In this document: one piece after another, positions 20,401 through 31,240 of the stretch | Layout: every line of letters starts with the position of its first letter | Numbering within the stretch: the stretch's first letter is position 1 | NCBI GenBank assembly: GCA_026182355.1 | Contig: JAPFBL010000008.1 | Location: 372,001 to 436,000 of the forward strand | Reading direction: 5' to 3' | DNA from: Hermatobates lingyangjiaoensis | Taxonomy: Eukaryota; Arthropoda; Insecta; Hemiptera; Hermatobatidae | Length of the DNA: 64,000 bases | Notes under the pieces: generated by a model | Database searches by the model: none | What the model saw: the letters and a program-made list of their open reading frames with translations, nothing else | Told to the model about the DNA's origin: nothing | Position numbers and translations under genes: made by a program

Positions 20401-20861
20401 AAAATGGGTGCCAAATAACAAATGAGGCAACCTTTCTGATTACAGTACAGCACTAGAGGTTGAGTTTTGACAGAATATACGTTGGTTGTTCCTCTAATAA
20501 GCTTGTTGTTAACACTTGAGTCGGCCAGTCGTTAAATGCACGTGTCTCTGGTAGATGCATCAATCTTTGGAAATGACATAGGGCATTACAGCTTTGCGAT
20601 ATCTTGCTCATAGCGACATCTGGCTTTCCTTGCAATATTACTGCCTCCCTCTGCTTTTGATTTAGTCTTCCAGTTCATAGCCCTAAGCATTACGAGATTC
20701 TTTACTACGTCTATGTATCTTCTAAGAAGCCCTATTTTTCTTGTGTTGAACATTGTAGAAAATATTACTTTTTTTTGACATTCTGTTATAGGTTATACCT
20801 ATGTAATGTCCTAAGCAGTCTATTCTTCTTGATTTTAGTATAATGATAGATTTATTTGATG

Positions 20862-21105
20862 AGTATACTCTGTGATGAGTATGTTCTTTGATTGGTATGC
20901 TCTGTGATGGGTATGCTCTGTAATGGGTATGCTCTGTACTGGGTATGTTCTTTATTGGTATGCTATGTGATGGGTATGCTCTGTAATGGGTATGTTCTGT
21001 GATGGGTATGCTCTGTGATGGGTATGTTCTGTGATGGGTATGCTCTGTGATTGGTATACTCTGTGATTGGTATGCTCTGTGATTGGTATACTCTGTCATG
21101 ACCAA
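20862..21105. repeat. minisatellite, ~16-bp unit
   Basis: About 15 imperfect copies of GATGGGTATGCTCTGT. Variation is mostly at GATGGG/GATTGG and GCTCT/GTTCT. It reads as SIPITEHTH on the minus strand but shows no sign of being coding. Confidence 0.9.
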
Positions 21106-21522
21106 TGTAGAACACCTCAAAGGCTGTCCTGTTCTTGACCATTGTCAGAGCGATGGTAATGAAGTCTGCCTGTACTGGTCAGCGCGTCGCCGAATGCCTC
21201 AGCAGCCAAGGGGGCCGTTTGTTAGAAGAGTTTACCTGATTTGATGGTAGGAGTGTTAAAGCGTCATGATCTGGTTGGAGTGCAATGCCCAAGGGCTGAC
21301 CGAATTGTACGCTGAATGAGAAAACGTTAGACTTGTCGGTGTGATTTGGGGCAGTGGAGTGATGCCTGAGACGGATTGATTCTCCACCTGGGACGCCAGA
21401 ACCAACCTTCCTGCCTGGCCTTAATGCTTCTCTTCCACCACCACTCCGCCTACTCCCCACTCCGAGCCACTTCTATTTAAAAAGAAAACCCAATTATGCC
21501 TGCACCTTCAAAAAAGTCGCTC

Positions 21523-21592
21523 TGGCACAATAGGTAGCGCGCTGGACCTCCGATGCCAACCTTGTGGGTTCCGAGGCCCACCAAATTTATAA
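21523..21592 (+). repeat. tRNA-Arg-like sequence (SINE head or pseudogene)
   Basis: The TGG-CACAATAGGTAGCGC A-box region, anticodon-arm region and GGGTTCCGAGGCCC T-arm resemble tRNA-Arg. The acceptor stem does not close and the anticodon stem has a mismatch. It is therefore not a functional tRNA gene. Confidence 0.45.
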
Positions 21593-21787
21593 TATTTAAT
21601 GAAGTGGTAAAAGGCCTAGATGCCTGTCCACTAATTTGGCATGCACCTTGCTGTGCATGGCTAGCTGACCCTTGACTCTTGCCCGCACCTTCACATCGCT
21701 TAACTGGCTTCACTCTGTAATTATTAGAAGAGTCCATTCTAATCCCTAGTGATATATTATATATTTATATATTAATAATATAATATA

Positions 21788-22160
21788 CTAGACTACCCGT
21801 GACCCTTTGTGCCACTAAGAAATTATAACAATAGTTATTGAAGTACATTCACTGAACATGATTAAACAGAGATATTTTAATTGTTATTTCTTGTTATAAA
21901 GGCACAGAAACAGATTCTTAAATGGCCCAAGCTTTTGATATAGTATTCTTAACATTATTCAAGGTACATACACAGTAAGTATATTTACCAAAATATAAAT
22001 CGTTGAAAAGTAAAAAATATTACATAAATAAATAAAACATCAATTCAAGTTTCAAGTCTCCATAATAATAATAATAATCAATAATAATTTCAGGTCTCTA
22101 TTTCCACGGAAAATGGGTAAACAAACATACAAACAAACTCACGAACTTTATATATATAGA
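21788..22160 (-). mobile_element. non-autonomous Helitron-like element
   Basis: On the minus strand it starts TCTATATATATAAAG preceded by A, and ends CTAG followed by T. A GTGGC...GTCAC-type hairpin lies about 10 bp before the end. TC start, 3' hairpin, CTRR end and A/T insertion site are the Helitron signatures. At 373 bp with no coding it would depend on a helicase supplied elsewhere. A second copy is at 47684-48406. Confidence 0.7.
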
Positions 22161-22199
22161 TTAATGGTATATTATATTTAATATAGTAATATTTATATT

Positions 22200-22517
22200 G
22201 GAGGCCAGAGTAGCGTAATGGCTTATGTGGTCGCCTGTAGACTGGTTGATCCGGAGTTCGATACGCACTCTAGCCCTCGATTCACCTCAGAGGTGAACAA
22301 ATGCTGAGTATGTCTTCCCTCGGAGAAGACGTTAATCCATCAGTCCTGAGCCTTTACGATGTCAGATACACGTTAAAGAACCCTACTATAAATACACTTG
22401 AGTTAGGCAAAATTTAGAACTCTCAATATTTAATGTTCATTTTATAATATCACAAAGGGCCAATTTTTGGCCTATGGTTGTCTAGTGCGACTACCACTGC
22501 AGCCTAACCTAACCTAT
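22200..22517 (+). repeat. tRNA-type SINE, full length, type I 3' end
   Basis: tRNA-like head (GGCCAGAGTAGC...GGAGTTCGATAC), body with GAAGACGTTAATCC and ACGATGTCAGATAC, then CACAAAGGGCC and a CCTAACCTAACCTA end. Confidence 0.8.
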
Positions 22518-22519
22518 TG

Positions 22520-23860
22520 CAAAGTTGAGTGTAATTAACATCAGGTTTTGTTTTTAAATTCCCACCGTCTTGATGCTTAACTCTTTTCGAACTGTACAGT
22601 TGCTCATTTTCTGCTTCGGCACACCTTTCGATAAATCTAAACTATATTAATTGGCTTTATGAGGATTATAGAGAAGAGAAGGGATCTTATTGAATATTCA
22701 ACCTTGTGCATCCTGTATGCTATTAATTTTCTTGTGGGAACAGATCGTAAAAAAATGTCTCATCTTCAACATGAACTAGTAAGGTCATTCCAAGTTTCTA
22801 ACCTGCAATCTTCAGTACTAAGGACAAGTCGCTACCACTACTCCATATTTGACACTCTAGATTGACATTAAGTACATAACGATAAAATAGACGGATTTTA
22901 GAACATATGAACAAATTAGGATTGAAAAAGTTGAATTTTTAATGGGTTTTCAATTTAAAATAATTGGTGGGTGCAATTATTTTGGACGATTTGCATGAAG
23001 GTATAGTTTGTAGTCGTAGCACTAAACCAGACAAAGCATCCGTTGTTCAAAAAGTTGTACGAATGGCCACAATAGGGATGGTTCTCCGCTGCAAATGGAG
23101 TACTTGCGGATTTGGTATTGTATGGTATAACCTGACTACCAATGAAGACAGTTGGTGAATTATGACGGACACACTCTCAATTTAGTCAATTTAGAAGTAA
23201 GCCCTCTTCATTGTGTCTGGACTTCATATGGTCTTTACTTCACTATCCTGTACGCGTATCAATCTACACTAGTCACCAAGGAACAGAGGTGTTTGTGTCC
23301 TTCTGAATCTTTTCAGTGCCTCACAAAGTGATAATTATGACTTTGCAGAATACAATCATACATTTTCACATGCTAAACCACTCTAAAGCTTTAAAAGATG
23401 TTCGTACAGGCCACAACTGTAAACCTTTACAGCTTTCAGACAGTGAAACAAATACTCCACTGCGATTTTCTTTTATAGAACTTTATACACATTCCTTATT
23501 GATAAAAAGAAAACAGGAGCTCTTCAGAGTATCTTAACTCTGTAAAAGCGCCTGATACTTTATACATTCCTTGAAAGTTTACTTTTGTTCTTTAAGAAAA
23601 CTTTACATTTCAATTTTTTTTTTTTTGTTTTGGTAAGGAGGTAAAGTGCATGGCGCACATAGTCCTGGGCTCCCAGAATAGTCTGCTGACTCATGATCGC
23701 AGAGCTGCCAGTGTTGATAACACTCATAAATACCTTAGAAATTAATTCCTATTTCTGTAACATATGCAAGCAAAATAAGAAAAGATTTCTAGAAATTTAA
23801 TCCCCAAAGTATATCTTGAAACTTTGAGATCTTATAAAACGGAAAATATATCAGCTCAAA
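22520..23860. other. unassigned spacer
   Basis: No element ends identified apart from a poly-T-led segment at 23620-23720, which shares 'gtgaaatgca/gggctcccag' with 34015-34080 and is probably another short dispersed repeat. Confidence 0.4.
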
Positions 23861-23869
23861 TACGAAGAA

Positions 23870-24060
23870 AAACAACACACAGAGAAAGAAACACACTTAC
23901 AAACTAAAATATTCGGATGATCCATCTTCAGGAAAAAATAGAATGGGTGACCAAGCACGCCGGAAACACAACGGCAGTAAACCCACGGAAGACGGATCAT
24001 CCGAAAATTTGAGTTTCTAAGTGTGTCTCTTTCTCTGTGTGTTGCTTTTCTTCGTTTTTG
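23870..24060. repeat. foldback hammerhead cassette, family D
   Basis: The arms run from 'acgaagaaaaacaac' to its complement near 24055. Two family D motifs lie at 23903-23934 (minus, GAAT instead of GAAA) and 23983-24013 (plus, CGGAAGA instead of CTGAAGA). Both cores are mutated, so it is probably dead. (TA)n follows at 24108-24140. Confidence 0.6.
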
Positions 24061-24103
24061 AGCTGTTTTGCATCCAGTTTGGATCGTTTTTTTCGAATTT
24101 TGA

Positions 24104-24143
<40 letters not shown>

Positions 24144-24373
24144 GGAAACAGAATTCCCTTCATACTATTTCATTAAACTCTCTCTGGACCCTTGTTCTTG
24201 TCACTTTTCTAGCTTTGTAATCAGTAATTTGAAATTTTCAATTTCAATTCAAAACTGCTTTTTTCAATTTCAATTTTCAATTTCAAATTTTGAAATAACA
24301 ATTCTACAAATGTTTTATATACACTACTTGTCATTATTAACAACTATGTACTAAAATAACTTTTATACCAGTA

Positions 24374-24409
24374 ACCAACGTTTCTGTCACCATTGATCAT
24401 CTTCAGAGT
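24374..24409 (-). ncRNA. hammerhead-type motif, family C
   Basis: CTGAAGA and GAAA with palindromic ACGT are intact. Helix II is weakened. It forms the left arm of an inverted repeat whose right arm (24640-24720) stops within the core at CTGAAGT. Confidence 0.45.
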
Positions 24410-24860
24410 ATTGTAATGTACTTACAAATAGTAGGAATTATTAGTCAATATAAACTAAGGATAAATCATTTTAAGAAAAAAAAATAACAGAATCGAAATA
24501 TATATTATCTACAAATTTTAGAACCAAATATTCGACGACCTCTGTAATCCTGGATCACTTTCTAATGATCATAGCCTAATTGTAACCTTCTCTTAATAGT
24601 GTAATATGCATTTCGATTGTGTTATTGTTTTTCTTAAAATAATTTATCCTTGGTTTATATTGATTAACAATTCCTGCTATTAGTAAGTATATTACAATAT
24701 CCTGAAGTCGGTCAATGTATTGTAAAAAAGTTATATGACTTAGAATATTATATACGATAGAATCGTTGGTTAATTGTAGAAAAGTTATTTTGGAAAATAG
24801 TTAGTAATAATGATAAATTATTAATTATTGCTTGTTACCCAAAAACCGAACTGGGTTTTT

Positions 24861-24903
24861 GACTCTGACGAAGACCGCTTGTCACGGTTGAAACATCTTA
24901 CTC
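24861..24903 (+). ncRNA. hammerhead-type motif, family A
   Basis: CTGACGA and GAAA intact. Stem III is ACATCT rather than AGATCT and helix I is partly lost. The tail hairpin ATTTCAC/GTGAAAT precedes (TA)n. Confidence 0.45.
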
Positions 24904-24966
24904 TTGTTTCCCCATTTCATATTGTGGTATGATCATTGATTGTTATTTCACGTGTTTATGTGAAAT

Positions 24967-24970
<4 letters not shown>

Positions 24971-25029
<59 letters not shown>

Positions 25030-25046
25030 CGTGTGTGTGTGTGTGC
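24971..25046. repeat. (TA)n(GT)n compound microsatellite
   Basis: A TA tract continuing into a GT tract with one GC interruption. Confidence 0.95.
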
Positions 25047-25549
25047 AGAAAAATCACAATAAACAAACACGTGAAGCAGTATATATATATAGTGAATCTA
25101 TGAATAATGAATGATGTCAAAAATTCATTTAGGGTTGTTATTGGAGGAGAGCGGAAGAGGATGTAGAGTGTTGAAGCTATTTGATTGCATTGGTCTAGTT
25201 ACTAAGGAAATGTCTTAGATGTTGCCGCTTCAGCGATGTTTAGCTCAGTCAAGCACACACTGGAATGGTTCAATCCATTGACCATGGGGCACAGGACTTC
25301 ACAACCTCCTACCAAACCAACAATTCTTCCTTCATCAAACTCACTGTTCCTTTTCTTTAGTATATTAGTCACTAGACTTCGCATATCTGTATGGTTCGAA
25401 GTCATATATTCGTCATTACGCAAGGCAATCAACTTTTATCTTAAAATAGTAATTAATTCAATTAGGCTTTTCACAAACAGTATCATAATCAGTCACCAAG
25501 AAATTAATTAACAAAAGTAATTAAATATTACGGTTAACCTACTCTCGGC

Positions 25550-26230
25550 AGCTATGGGACCTCAGTGGCTTGAATGCTCGCCTCTGGACTAGTAGATCCG
25601 GGTTATATTCTTACTCTGGCTCGAAAAGATCTTTTAAACTGCTTTCTTGGAGGCCAGGTAGTCAGTGGCTACCCAGCTCCTCTGTACACTGATGGTTCTG
25701 GGTTCAATATCATCTGATATCTGGGTTCGATATCAGATCTCTTTCAAAATCCGATAAACCTACATTCTCGGGGACCAGGGTTGCTCAGTAGCTTGCGTAC
25801 TCGCTTCTGGATTGGTCAATCCTGGTTCAATTCTCACTTCGGCTCTCAGTTAGTGTTCACATCTGGGCCCATCCATCCCAAGCCTGTACGACGTCTGGTA
25901 CTCGTTAAAGATCATTTAAACCTACATTCCTTGTGGATCAGTGGTAGCTTGGAAGGGATCAGTGGATCAGTGCTCCTCTCTAGACTTGTAGACCCAGGTT
26001 CGATTCTCGATTTGGCTCTCAATTTTTTCAAGCAAGAAGTGACAAAAATCTGAGTTCGTCTTCCCGAGCCTATACTATAAAGATCTCTACTCTAAATACA
26101 GTTGAGTTATTCAAAATTTAGGACTCCCAATGTAGTAGAATGTTGATTGTGTGGTAGCACAAAGGGCCAATGTTTGGCCTAGGTGTGTTCTTATAGTGGG
26201 GCTTCCACTTTCCTCTAACCTATCCTATTT
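25550..26230 (+). repeat. cluster of tRNA-type SINE heads
   Basis: Four tRNA-like heads in series (about 25552, 25650, 25770, 25935), each with 'CTCGCCTCTGGACT..TAGATCC' and GGTTC-type B boxes. Only the last has a complete body and type I 3' end (CACAAAGGGCC...CTAACCTATCC). The first three are truncated after the head. Confidence 0.7.
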
Positions 26231-26447
26231 TAATTTGAGAATACTTTGGAATGCGTAAAAAATAAAAATCGAATAAATATACGGAATGTGCCTAGTTTTT
26301 AAGACTATTATACATATACTGATGTAGTATATTGATTTTTTTAGTATTTTTTTACTTATAATTAAATATGCTATTTTCAAAGATGTGACAGTGATGCTGT
26401 GTCATTCTCTATTCGCTAACAGTTTTGGTGGGTGTGTGTCATTGCAG

Positions 26448-26545
26448 GAGGCGTAGATGTCTACAAGATCGAAACAAGTTTGCCGCAGATTGACCTGGAA
26501 GCTATAGAGAATCACTTGCGACAGGCCAGGCAAGAGGAAAAGCGA
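26448..26545 (+). CDS. internal exon of an unidentified host gene
   Basis: TGTGTCATTGCAG precedes and GTAAGT follows a 98-bp segment. Only one phase is open: two leading bases, then 32 codons reading GVDVYKIETSLPQID then LEAIENHLRQARQEEKR. The peptide is Glu/Arg-rich and helix-prone, suggesting the start of a coiled coil. GC content is much higher than the surroundings and codon use looks normal. No repeat in the window resembles it. I do not recognise the gene; the length is not a multiple of 3, so skipping it would shift the frame. Confidence 0.7.
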
Positions 26546-26628
26546 GTAAGTCCCTTACCTACTTAATCAACTTCTATCTCAGCTTTTCCTTCACTATGTC
26601 ATTTCAATGAAACTTTCAGAAACTCTCT

Positions 26629-26743
<115 letters not shown>

Positions 26744-26756
26744 CTGATAAAACGAA

Positions 26757-26995
26757 ATACGATCCAAACTGGACACAATACGAGTTCGAGATTAACAAAG
26801 AGCAACACACAAAGTAGGGAAACACACTTACAGACTCAAATTTTGAGTAACGGCAAGGGGTTACTTGCCGTTGCGTCTACAACGTGCTTGGTCTCCCATT
26901 CTCTTTTCTCCTGAAGACGGATTACCCGAAAATTTGAGTCTGTAAGTGTGTTTCCCTACTTTGTGTGTTGCTCTTTATTAATCTCGAAGTCGTAT
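26757..26995. repeat. foldback hammerhead cassette, family D
   Basis: The arms share 'agtagggaaacacacttacagactcaaatttt' and its complement. The left arm lacks the ribozyme core. The right arm holds the complete motif. The spacer contains a separate CAAGGGGTTACTTG hairpin. Bounded on both sides by (TA)n. Confidence 0.65.
26908..26938 (+). ncRNA. hammerhead-type ribozyme, family D
   Basis: CTGAAGA, short GG/CC helix II, GAAA, loopless AATT, T at the cleavage site and helix I CTC/GAG. Confidence 0.6.
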
Positions 26996-27015
26996 ATACA
27001 TAATATATATATATA

Positions 27016-27058
27016 TACTAAGATCTTTCAACCGTAGCAAGCGGTCTTCGTCAGAGTC
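27016..27058 (-). ncRNA. hammerhead-type ribozyme, family A
   Basis: CTGACGA, GAAA and AGATCT intact. Helix I is 3 bp because its outer base falls in the (TA)n junction. Confidence 0.55.
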
Positions 27059-27392
27059 AAAAACCCAACTGAACACTAGATGCAGAAAACATCTGGTTAG
27101 GAGTTGAGAAGAGTGGGAGGGAAGAGTGGTATTTTAAAAGGGTGAAAGCACAGGAAAGGACTAATGTCCAGAAAGGGATGTTTGGGGAAACAAAGGAGTA
27201 CAGTAAGAAAAAGTAAAAAACTATCCGCTAGCTGTACTTTTTCTTACTGTACTCCTTTGTTTCCCCAAACATCCCTTTCTGGACATTAGTCCTTTCCTGT
27301 GCTTTCACCCTTTTAAAATACCACTCTTCCCTCCCACTCTTCTCAACCCCTCACCAGATGTTTTCTGCATCTAGTGTTTCAGTTGGGTTTTT

Positions 27393-27435
27393 GACTCTGA
27401 AGAAGACCGCTTGTTACGGTTGAAAGATCTTAGTC
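27393..27435 (+). ncRNA. hammerhead-type ribozyme, family A
   Basis: CTGAAGA (the variable core position is A), GACCG/CGGTT, GAAA, AGATCT and GACT/AGTC all intact. Confidence 0.65.
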
Positions 27436-27679
27436 TTGTTTTCCCATTCTTATTGTTGTTTAATCATTGATTGTTGTTTCACGTGTTTATGTGAAATGTT
27501 TTTATATATATATACATATACGAATATCTGATTGGCTATTTATGACCAAATTGTTTTTGCTTTTCCTATTTGGATTCTAAAGTGAAGCTCTTCCATGATG
27601 TCCATGAAGACGAGATCCGGACCATTCAAGCAGCTAATCATATTGGAGATCCGGACCACTCAAGCAGATTTCCAAATAT

Positions 27680-27810
27680 ATATATATATATATATAGTTG
27701 AAAATTAGACCATATTTAGCTGAAACTAGCTTTTTTTTAAGATTCTCGAGTTTCCTGAAGAACAATCTTATTATTGTATCCACAGAATATAGTAAATTAC
27801 CATTCGACAT
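27680..27810 (-). pseudogene. PLE-type ORF N-terminal fragment, third family
   Basis: ATG at 27810: MSNGNLLYSVDTIIRLFFRKLENLKKKLVSA then LIFN and (TA)n. The pattern (LLY, R.LE.L..K, FN then IYIY) matches PLE-1 and PLE-2 starts, but the sequence is distinct. Confidence 0.55.
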
Positions 27811-28074
27811 GCTAAATGACACGTGTTTCTGCTGTCCTCAGCCATACTGGAGGTTTGGCTTAGTTATTTGATAATATAAATAAAGATTCCAGTTGGATAG
27901 GAGTACTTCAAGTTTAATTTAGTTTTCTAATATGTTGGCAGGGGATTAAAAAAAGAGTTGCCTTCATGCTTTACTTCGCTAAGCAGGCTGACTCCTTAAC
28001 GTCCTCTTATTTTTAAACTCTCACATGAATCGTCTAGGGTCATGGCAAGGATTCCAGACTACAATCTGCGGTCT

Positions 28075-28365
28075 ACAAGCAAACACTTGTGTAACATTGG
28101 GTGTAGTTAGCACTATTGTGGCTGACAGGTTTATTTGTAAGGCAGTAATTTCAAGTATGATAGTAAGAAGGCAGGTAGTAAAAACATCGTTTTCAAGTCA
28201 GAAAGAGAAGATTACAAAGTTATGTATGCAATAAATAACATATAAGAATGTGAATAACTTTATTATGGAGAAATAATCCGGTTTTAAATGATTGATTGTA
28301 CCAACATTAACAGTGCATAAAGACGAATAAGATTAATATGACTGCATTGGCAGCACATGATCACG
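28075..28365 (+). repeat. dispersed repeat R1, copy 1
   Basis: Shares about 280 bp with 31628-31910 ('gtaaggcagtaatttcaagtatgatagta', 'caagtcagaaagag', 'ttctaaatgattgattgt'). No terminal features or coding recognised. Confidence 0.7.
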
Positions 28366-29110
28366 GCATCCCAGACCATGTCGTTATGGTTCCATCAACT
28401 CCGGACTATTGTTAAGTCGTCTCGATGTTATGCTGTTCCCAGTCACATCGTCCTGAGGTCACTTCTTTTCAGGTTACGTCGACTTTGGCTTATGTTGTCC
28501 CCGGTCAAGTTGTCTTAGGGTATGGACACTTCCAGGCCACGTAGCAGGCCTCTCTAAAGATGTTACAGTATCTGCAGTATTGTTATCCCTGGTTTCGTCT
28601 TCTCCCAGATACGTCATCAGAGCCTGTATCCTGCAACTGACCCTGTTCAGTATAGTATAAAATCAATGACATTATTAAAGAGGTAAGCTTAAAAATATCA
28701 GAGGAAATGTAAATTATAGCTGTGGACCAAAACACGATTAGCATAAAATATAAACAATTTCTTTCCTTTAATCATATATTTCAATAAAATGAACTGAAAA
28801 TGTGGTATTCTTAACAACGCTTAGTATGATTTCCTCATTTCTCAAGATTTGAGAGTGAGATAGACATCAAGCTTACGTATTACTAAAGCATAACTTTTTG
28901 ATTTCTCTGTTTGTCACATTATTAATTCGATTAATTTAATATTATTACTTATTATTTACTGCCTTTATTTCAAAATTAATCAGTATAATCAGTTTTATTT
29001 AAACAGAGTTCCTTTAAAAGTTAAAGGATTTTTCTTTTCAGTTAATCAAGCATTTTTTTTCCCGATGTGCCCTATTCGGGTTAAAGGCAACTAGACTGCC
29101 AGAGGTTAGT
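28366..29110. other. unassigned spacer
   Basis: 28370-28640 has weakly repeated CAGNCCA-GTCGT-like blocks that may be a decayed minisatellite. The remainder is AT-rich. Confidence 0.35.
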
Positions 29111-29316
29111 TAATCAGAATCGTGTGATTACAACTGAATTGAAAGAAAAAACAATAAGTTCAACATTGTTGGTCAGCTTGTTCAGTCTCAGGTTTATCAG
29201 TAACTTTATGAAGAACTTGGGTCGTGATAAATCCATTTTGTTTTTGATGTATTCTGTTCACACATACACACACTCTCTAACACTCACACGCATACACATA
29301 CCCACTCACATATATA

Positions 29317-29361
<45 letters not shown>

Positions 29362-29493
29362 CCACTCACATTCTTACATACAGATACACACATACCCACT
29401 ACATATATACATAGAAATGTAGACACACACTCACTCTATCACACTCATACACACTAACATACTTACTCATATACATACAAACAAACAAACAAA

Positions 29494-29537
<44 letters not shown>

Positions 29538-29559
29538 CCCACTACATATATACATAGAA

Positions 29560-29715
29560 TAATCAATGATCAAACCACAATTAGAAATGGGAAAACAAGA
29601 CTAAGATCTTTCAACCGTAACAAGCGGTCTTCGTCAGAGTCTTAGTCTTGTTTTCCCATTTCTTATTGTGGTTTGATCATTGATTGTTGTTTCACGTGTT
29701 TATGTGAAATCTTTT
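29560..29715. repeat. foldback hammerhead cassette, family A, collapsed
   Basis: The minus-strand hammerhead at 29599-29641 fuses at AGAGTC directly to the 'ttagtc' after the right-arm core, so the right-arm ribozyme and the loop are deleted. Confidence 0.65.
29599..29641 (-). ncRNA. hammerhead-type ribozyme, family A
   Basis: All helices, CTGACGA, GAAA and AGATCT intact. Confidence 0.65.
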
Positions 29716-29792
29716 TATATACATAGAAATGTAGACACACACTCACTCCCTCACATTCATACGCGCACACATACTCACATACATACAAACAA

Positions 29793-29842
<50 letters not shown>

Positions 29843-29843
29843 C

Positions 29844-29899
<56 letters not shown>

Positions 29900-30429
29900 A
29901 ACACACGGTGTCTATATATTTTTTTCCCATTTTTGTTTTTGTTCCCTTTATTTCTTTTTCTTAACTATATTCAATTTATTATAAATATTATAATGTATAA
30001 TTGAATCTGTATAAGACATACATGTAATACATTGTATTATGGAGCATGTTTCAAAAACTCCTTGGATTAAGGGTGTGCTTCCATCAGAAAAGAAAGAAAA
30101 AAACACGCTCTCACACTCATACCAAATACACGCACATAAACACACACATTCGCAAAACCTTTTGTTAACTCGGCTCAGGAGACTGAAAAAGTATAAAATC
30201 CGTTGAAAACTCGATAACCACAATGAAACTAGAATTCAGAATACAACTATAATTCATATAAAGGGTAAATTAAAGTTATATATAAGGACTAAAGTTATAG
30301 ATAGGATATAATAGAAATGCCTAAGCTATTCTGATAGGCAAAGTAAACTGATGTAATGAAAATGTCAACACTATTCAAAGTGATTGCTGTAGAATGTTAA
30401 ATGCTAGGGATTCAGGGGAAAGGTAAAGC

Positions 30430-30620
30430 GAAGCTTTCAACCTAGTTTGGAATTGATTGCGATACGGCGAGGCACAGCTGGTCGCCCTGCATCACGTGCC
30501 TGCCGTGTAATTATACAGGAAATCATAACGCGCTGTCATTTCCATCCTAACAATGATTAATTTATGGCAATAATGAAGAATAGAATTTGCATGAGCACAG
30601 GCGAAGGGGCAAATATTAAT
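30430..30620. promoter_or_regulatory. possible regulatory island
   Basis: A non-repetitive, GC-elevated segment in AT-rich surroundings with dense core sites: E-boxes CAGCTG (30475) and CACGTG (30493), homeobox core TAATTA (30508), a Hox-like ATTAATTTATGG (30556) and a perfect octamer ATTTGCAT (30585). The sites are seen; enhancer function is inference from density and from being near a host exon. Confidence 0.35.
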
Positions 30621-30899
30621 GTTTTATTTTAATTTGCTTACACAGACACGTCAGCTTACTCTATGCTCTATGCTTACTCGCTGCCCAGTATAGTGGTGAA
30701 TTGTGGGTAATACGACCGTTTTTCTCGCTTTTTCAAAGTCTTTTTTTGCCCTTTTTCCTCGTGTTTGCTTCTATAAGTCGATGCCTCATTAAATTCTAAT
30801 TTTTTGTTTTCCTGTACTTAGCACAAAAAAACAGTCAATGCGGTTTCGCGGAGGCACTGTTACATATTCATATAAAAGCTGTCTGTATTCCAGCATTGA

Positions 30900-31240
30900 G
30901 AAGCTCGCCTTATAGCCAATGCTCCTTTCTATGCAAGAAATATCGATATCCAGCGTGATCTAAGGATGGAACCAATACAAGATTACATTAGGCGTCTGAC
31001 TATCAATGAAGACAGAATACTTTCCGTTCACCCAAACCTGCTAGTAAGAACACTTTTACCTCAAATTCCCTGAACCCATCCTCCTCTGAATAATTGGATC
31101 ACCAAACTCACAACAGACCCTAGTACTGTAAAGACCATCCGACCACGAAACATACTCACCCTAGACAGGACAGAAACTAACATACCGACTTACCCGACAG
31201 ACCTGCACAGTTAAAGCAGTACTAATAGACAAGCAGGTGA
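30900..31240 (+). pseudogene. jockey-like LINE ORF2 C-terminal fragment
   Basis: The frame from 30900 reads IANAPFYARNIDIQRDLRM then PIQDYIRRLT. After a frameshift near 31017 comes VHPNLLVRTL. The series NAP.Y.RN..I..DL, then I.DYIR, then HPN.LVR is the conserved C-terminus of jockey-group LINE ORF2. The copy is 5'-truncated and broken. Confidence 0.65.

Larger units (their letters stand above)
27016..27500. repeat. foldback hammerhead cassette, family A, long arms
   Basis: About 200-bp arms with mirror sum 54450 around a 19-base loop (27216-27234), a few mismatches and one 1-bp indel. Hammerheads point outward at both ends: 27016-27058 (minus) and 27393-27435 (plus). The right arm continues through the conserved tail to (TA)n at 27503. 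Confidence 0.8.
29268..29900. repeat. (CA)n microsatellite complex
   Basis: Several CA tracts (29321-29357, 29502-29526, 29797-29893) separated by CATA/CACT-rich sequence and by an inserted hammerhead foldback at 29560-29715. Confidence 0.9.

Noticed and set aside
20862..21105. CRISPR-like array
   Set aside because: Units are about 16 bp with no spacers between repeats; this is a minisatellite in a eukaryotic genome.
21523..21592. Functional tRNA-Arg gene
   Set aside because: The acceptor stem does not pair and the anticodon arm is mismatched; kept only as tRNA-like.
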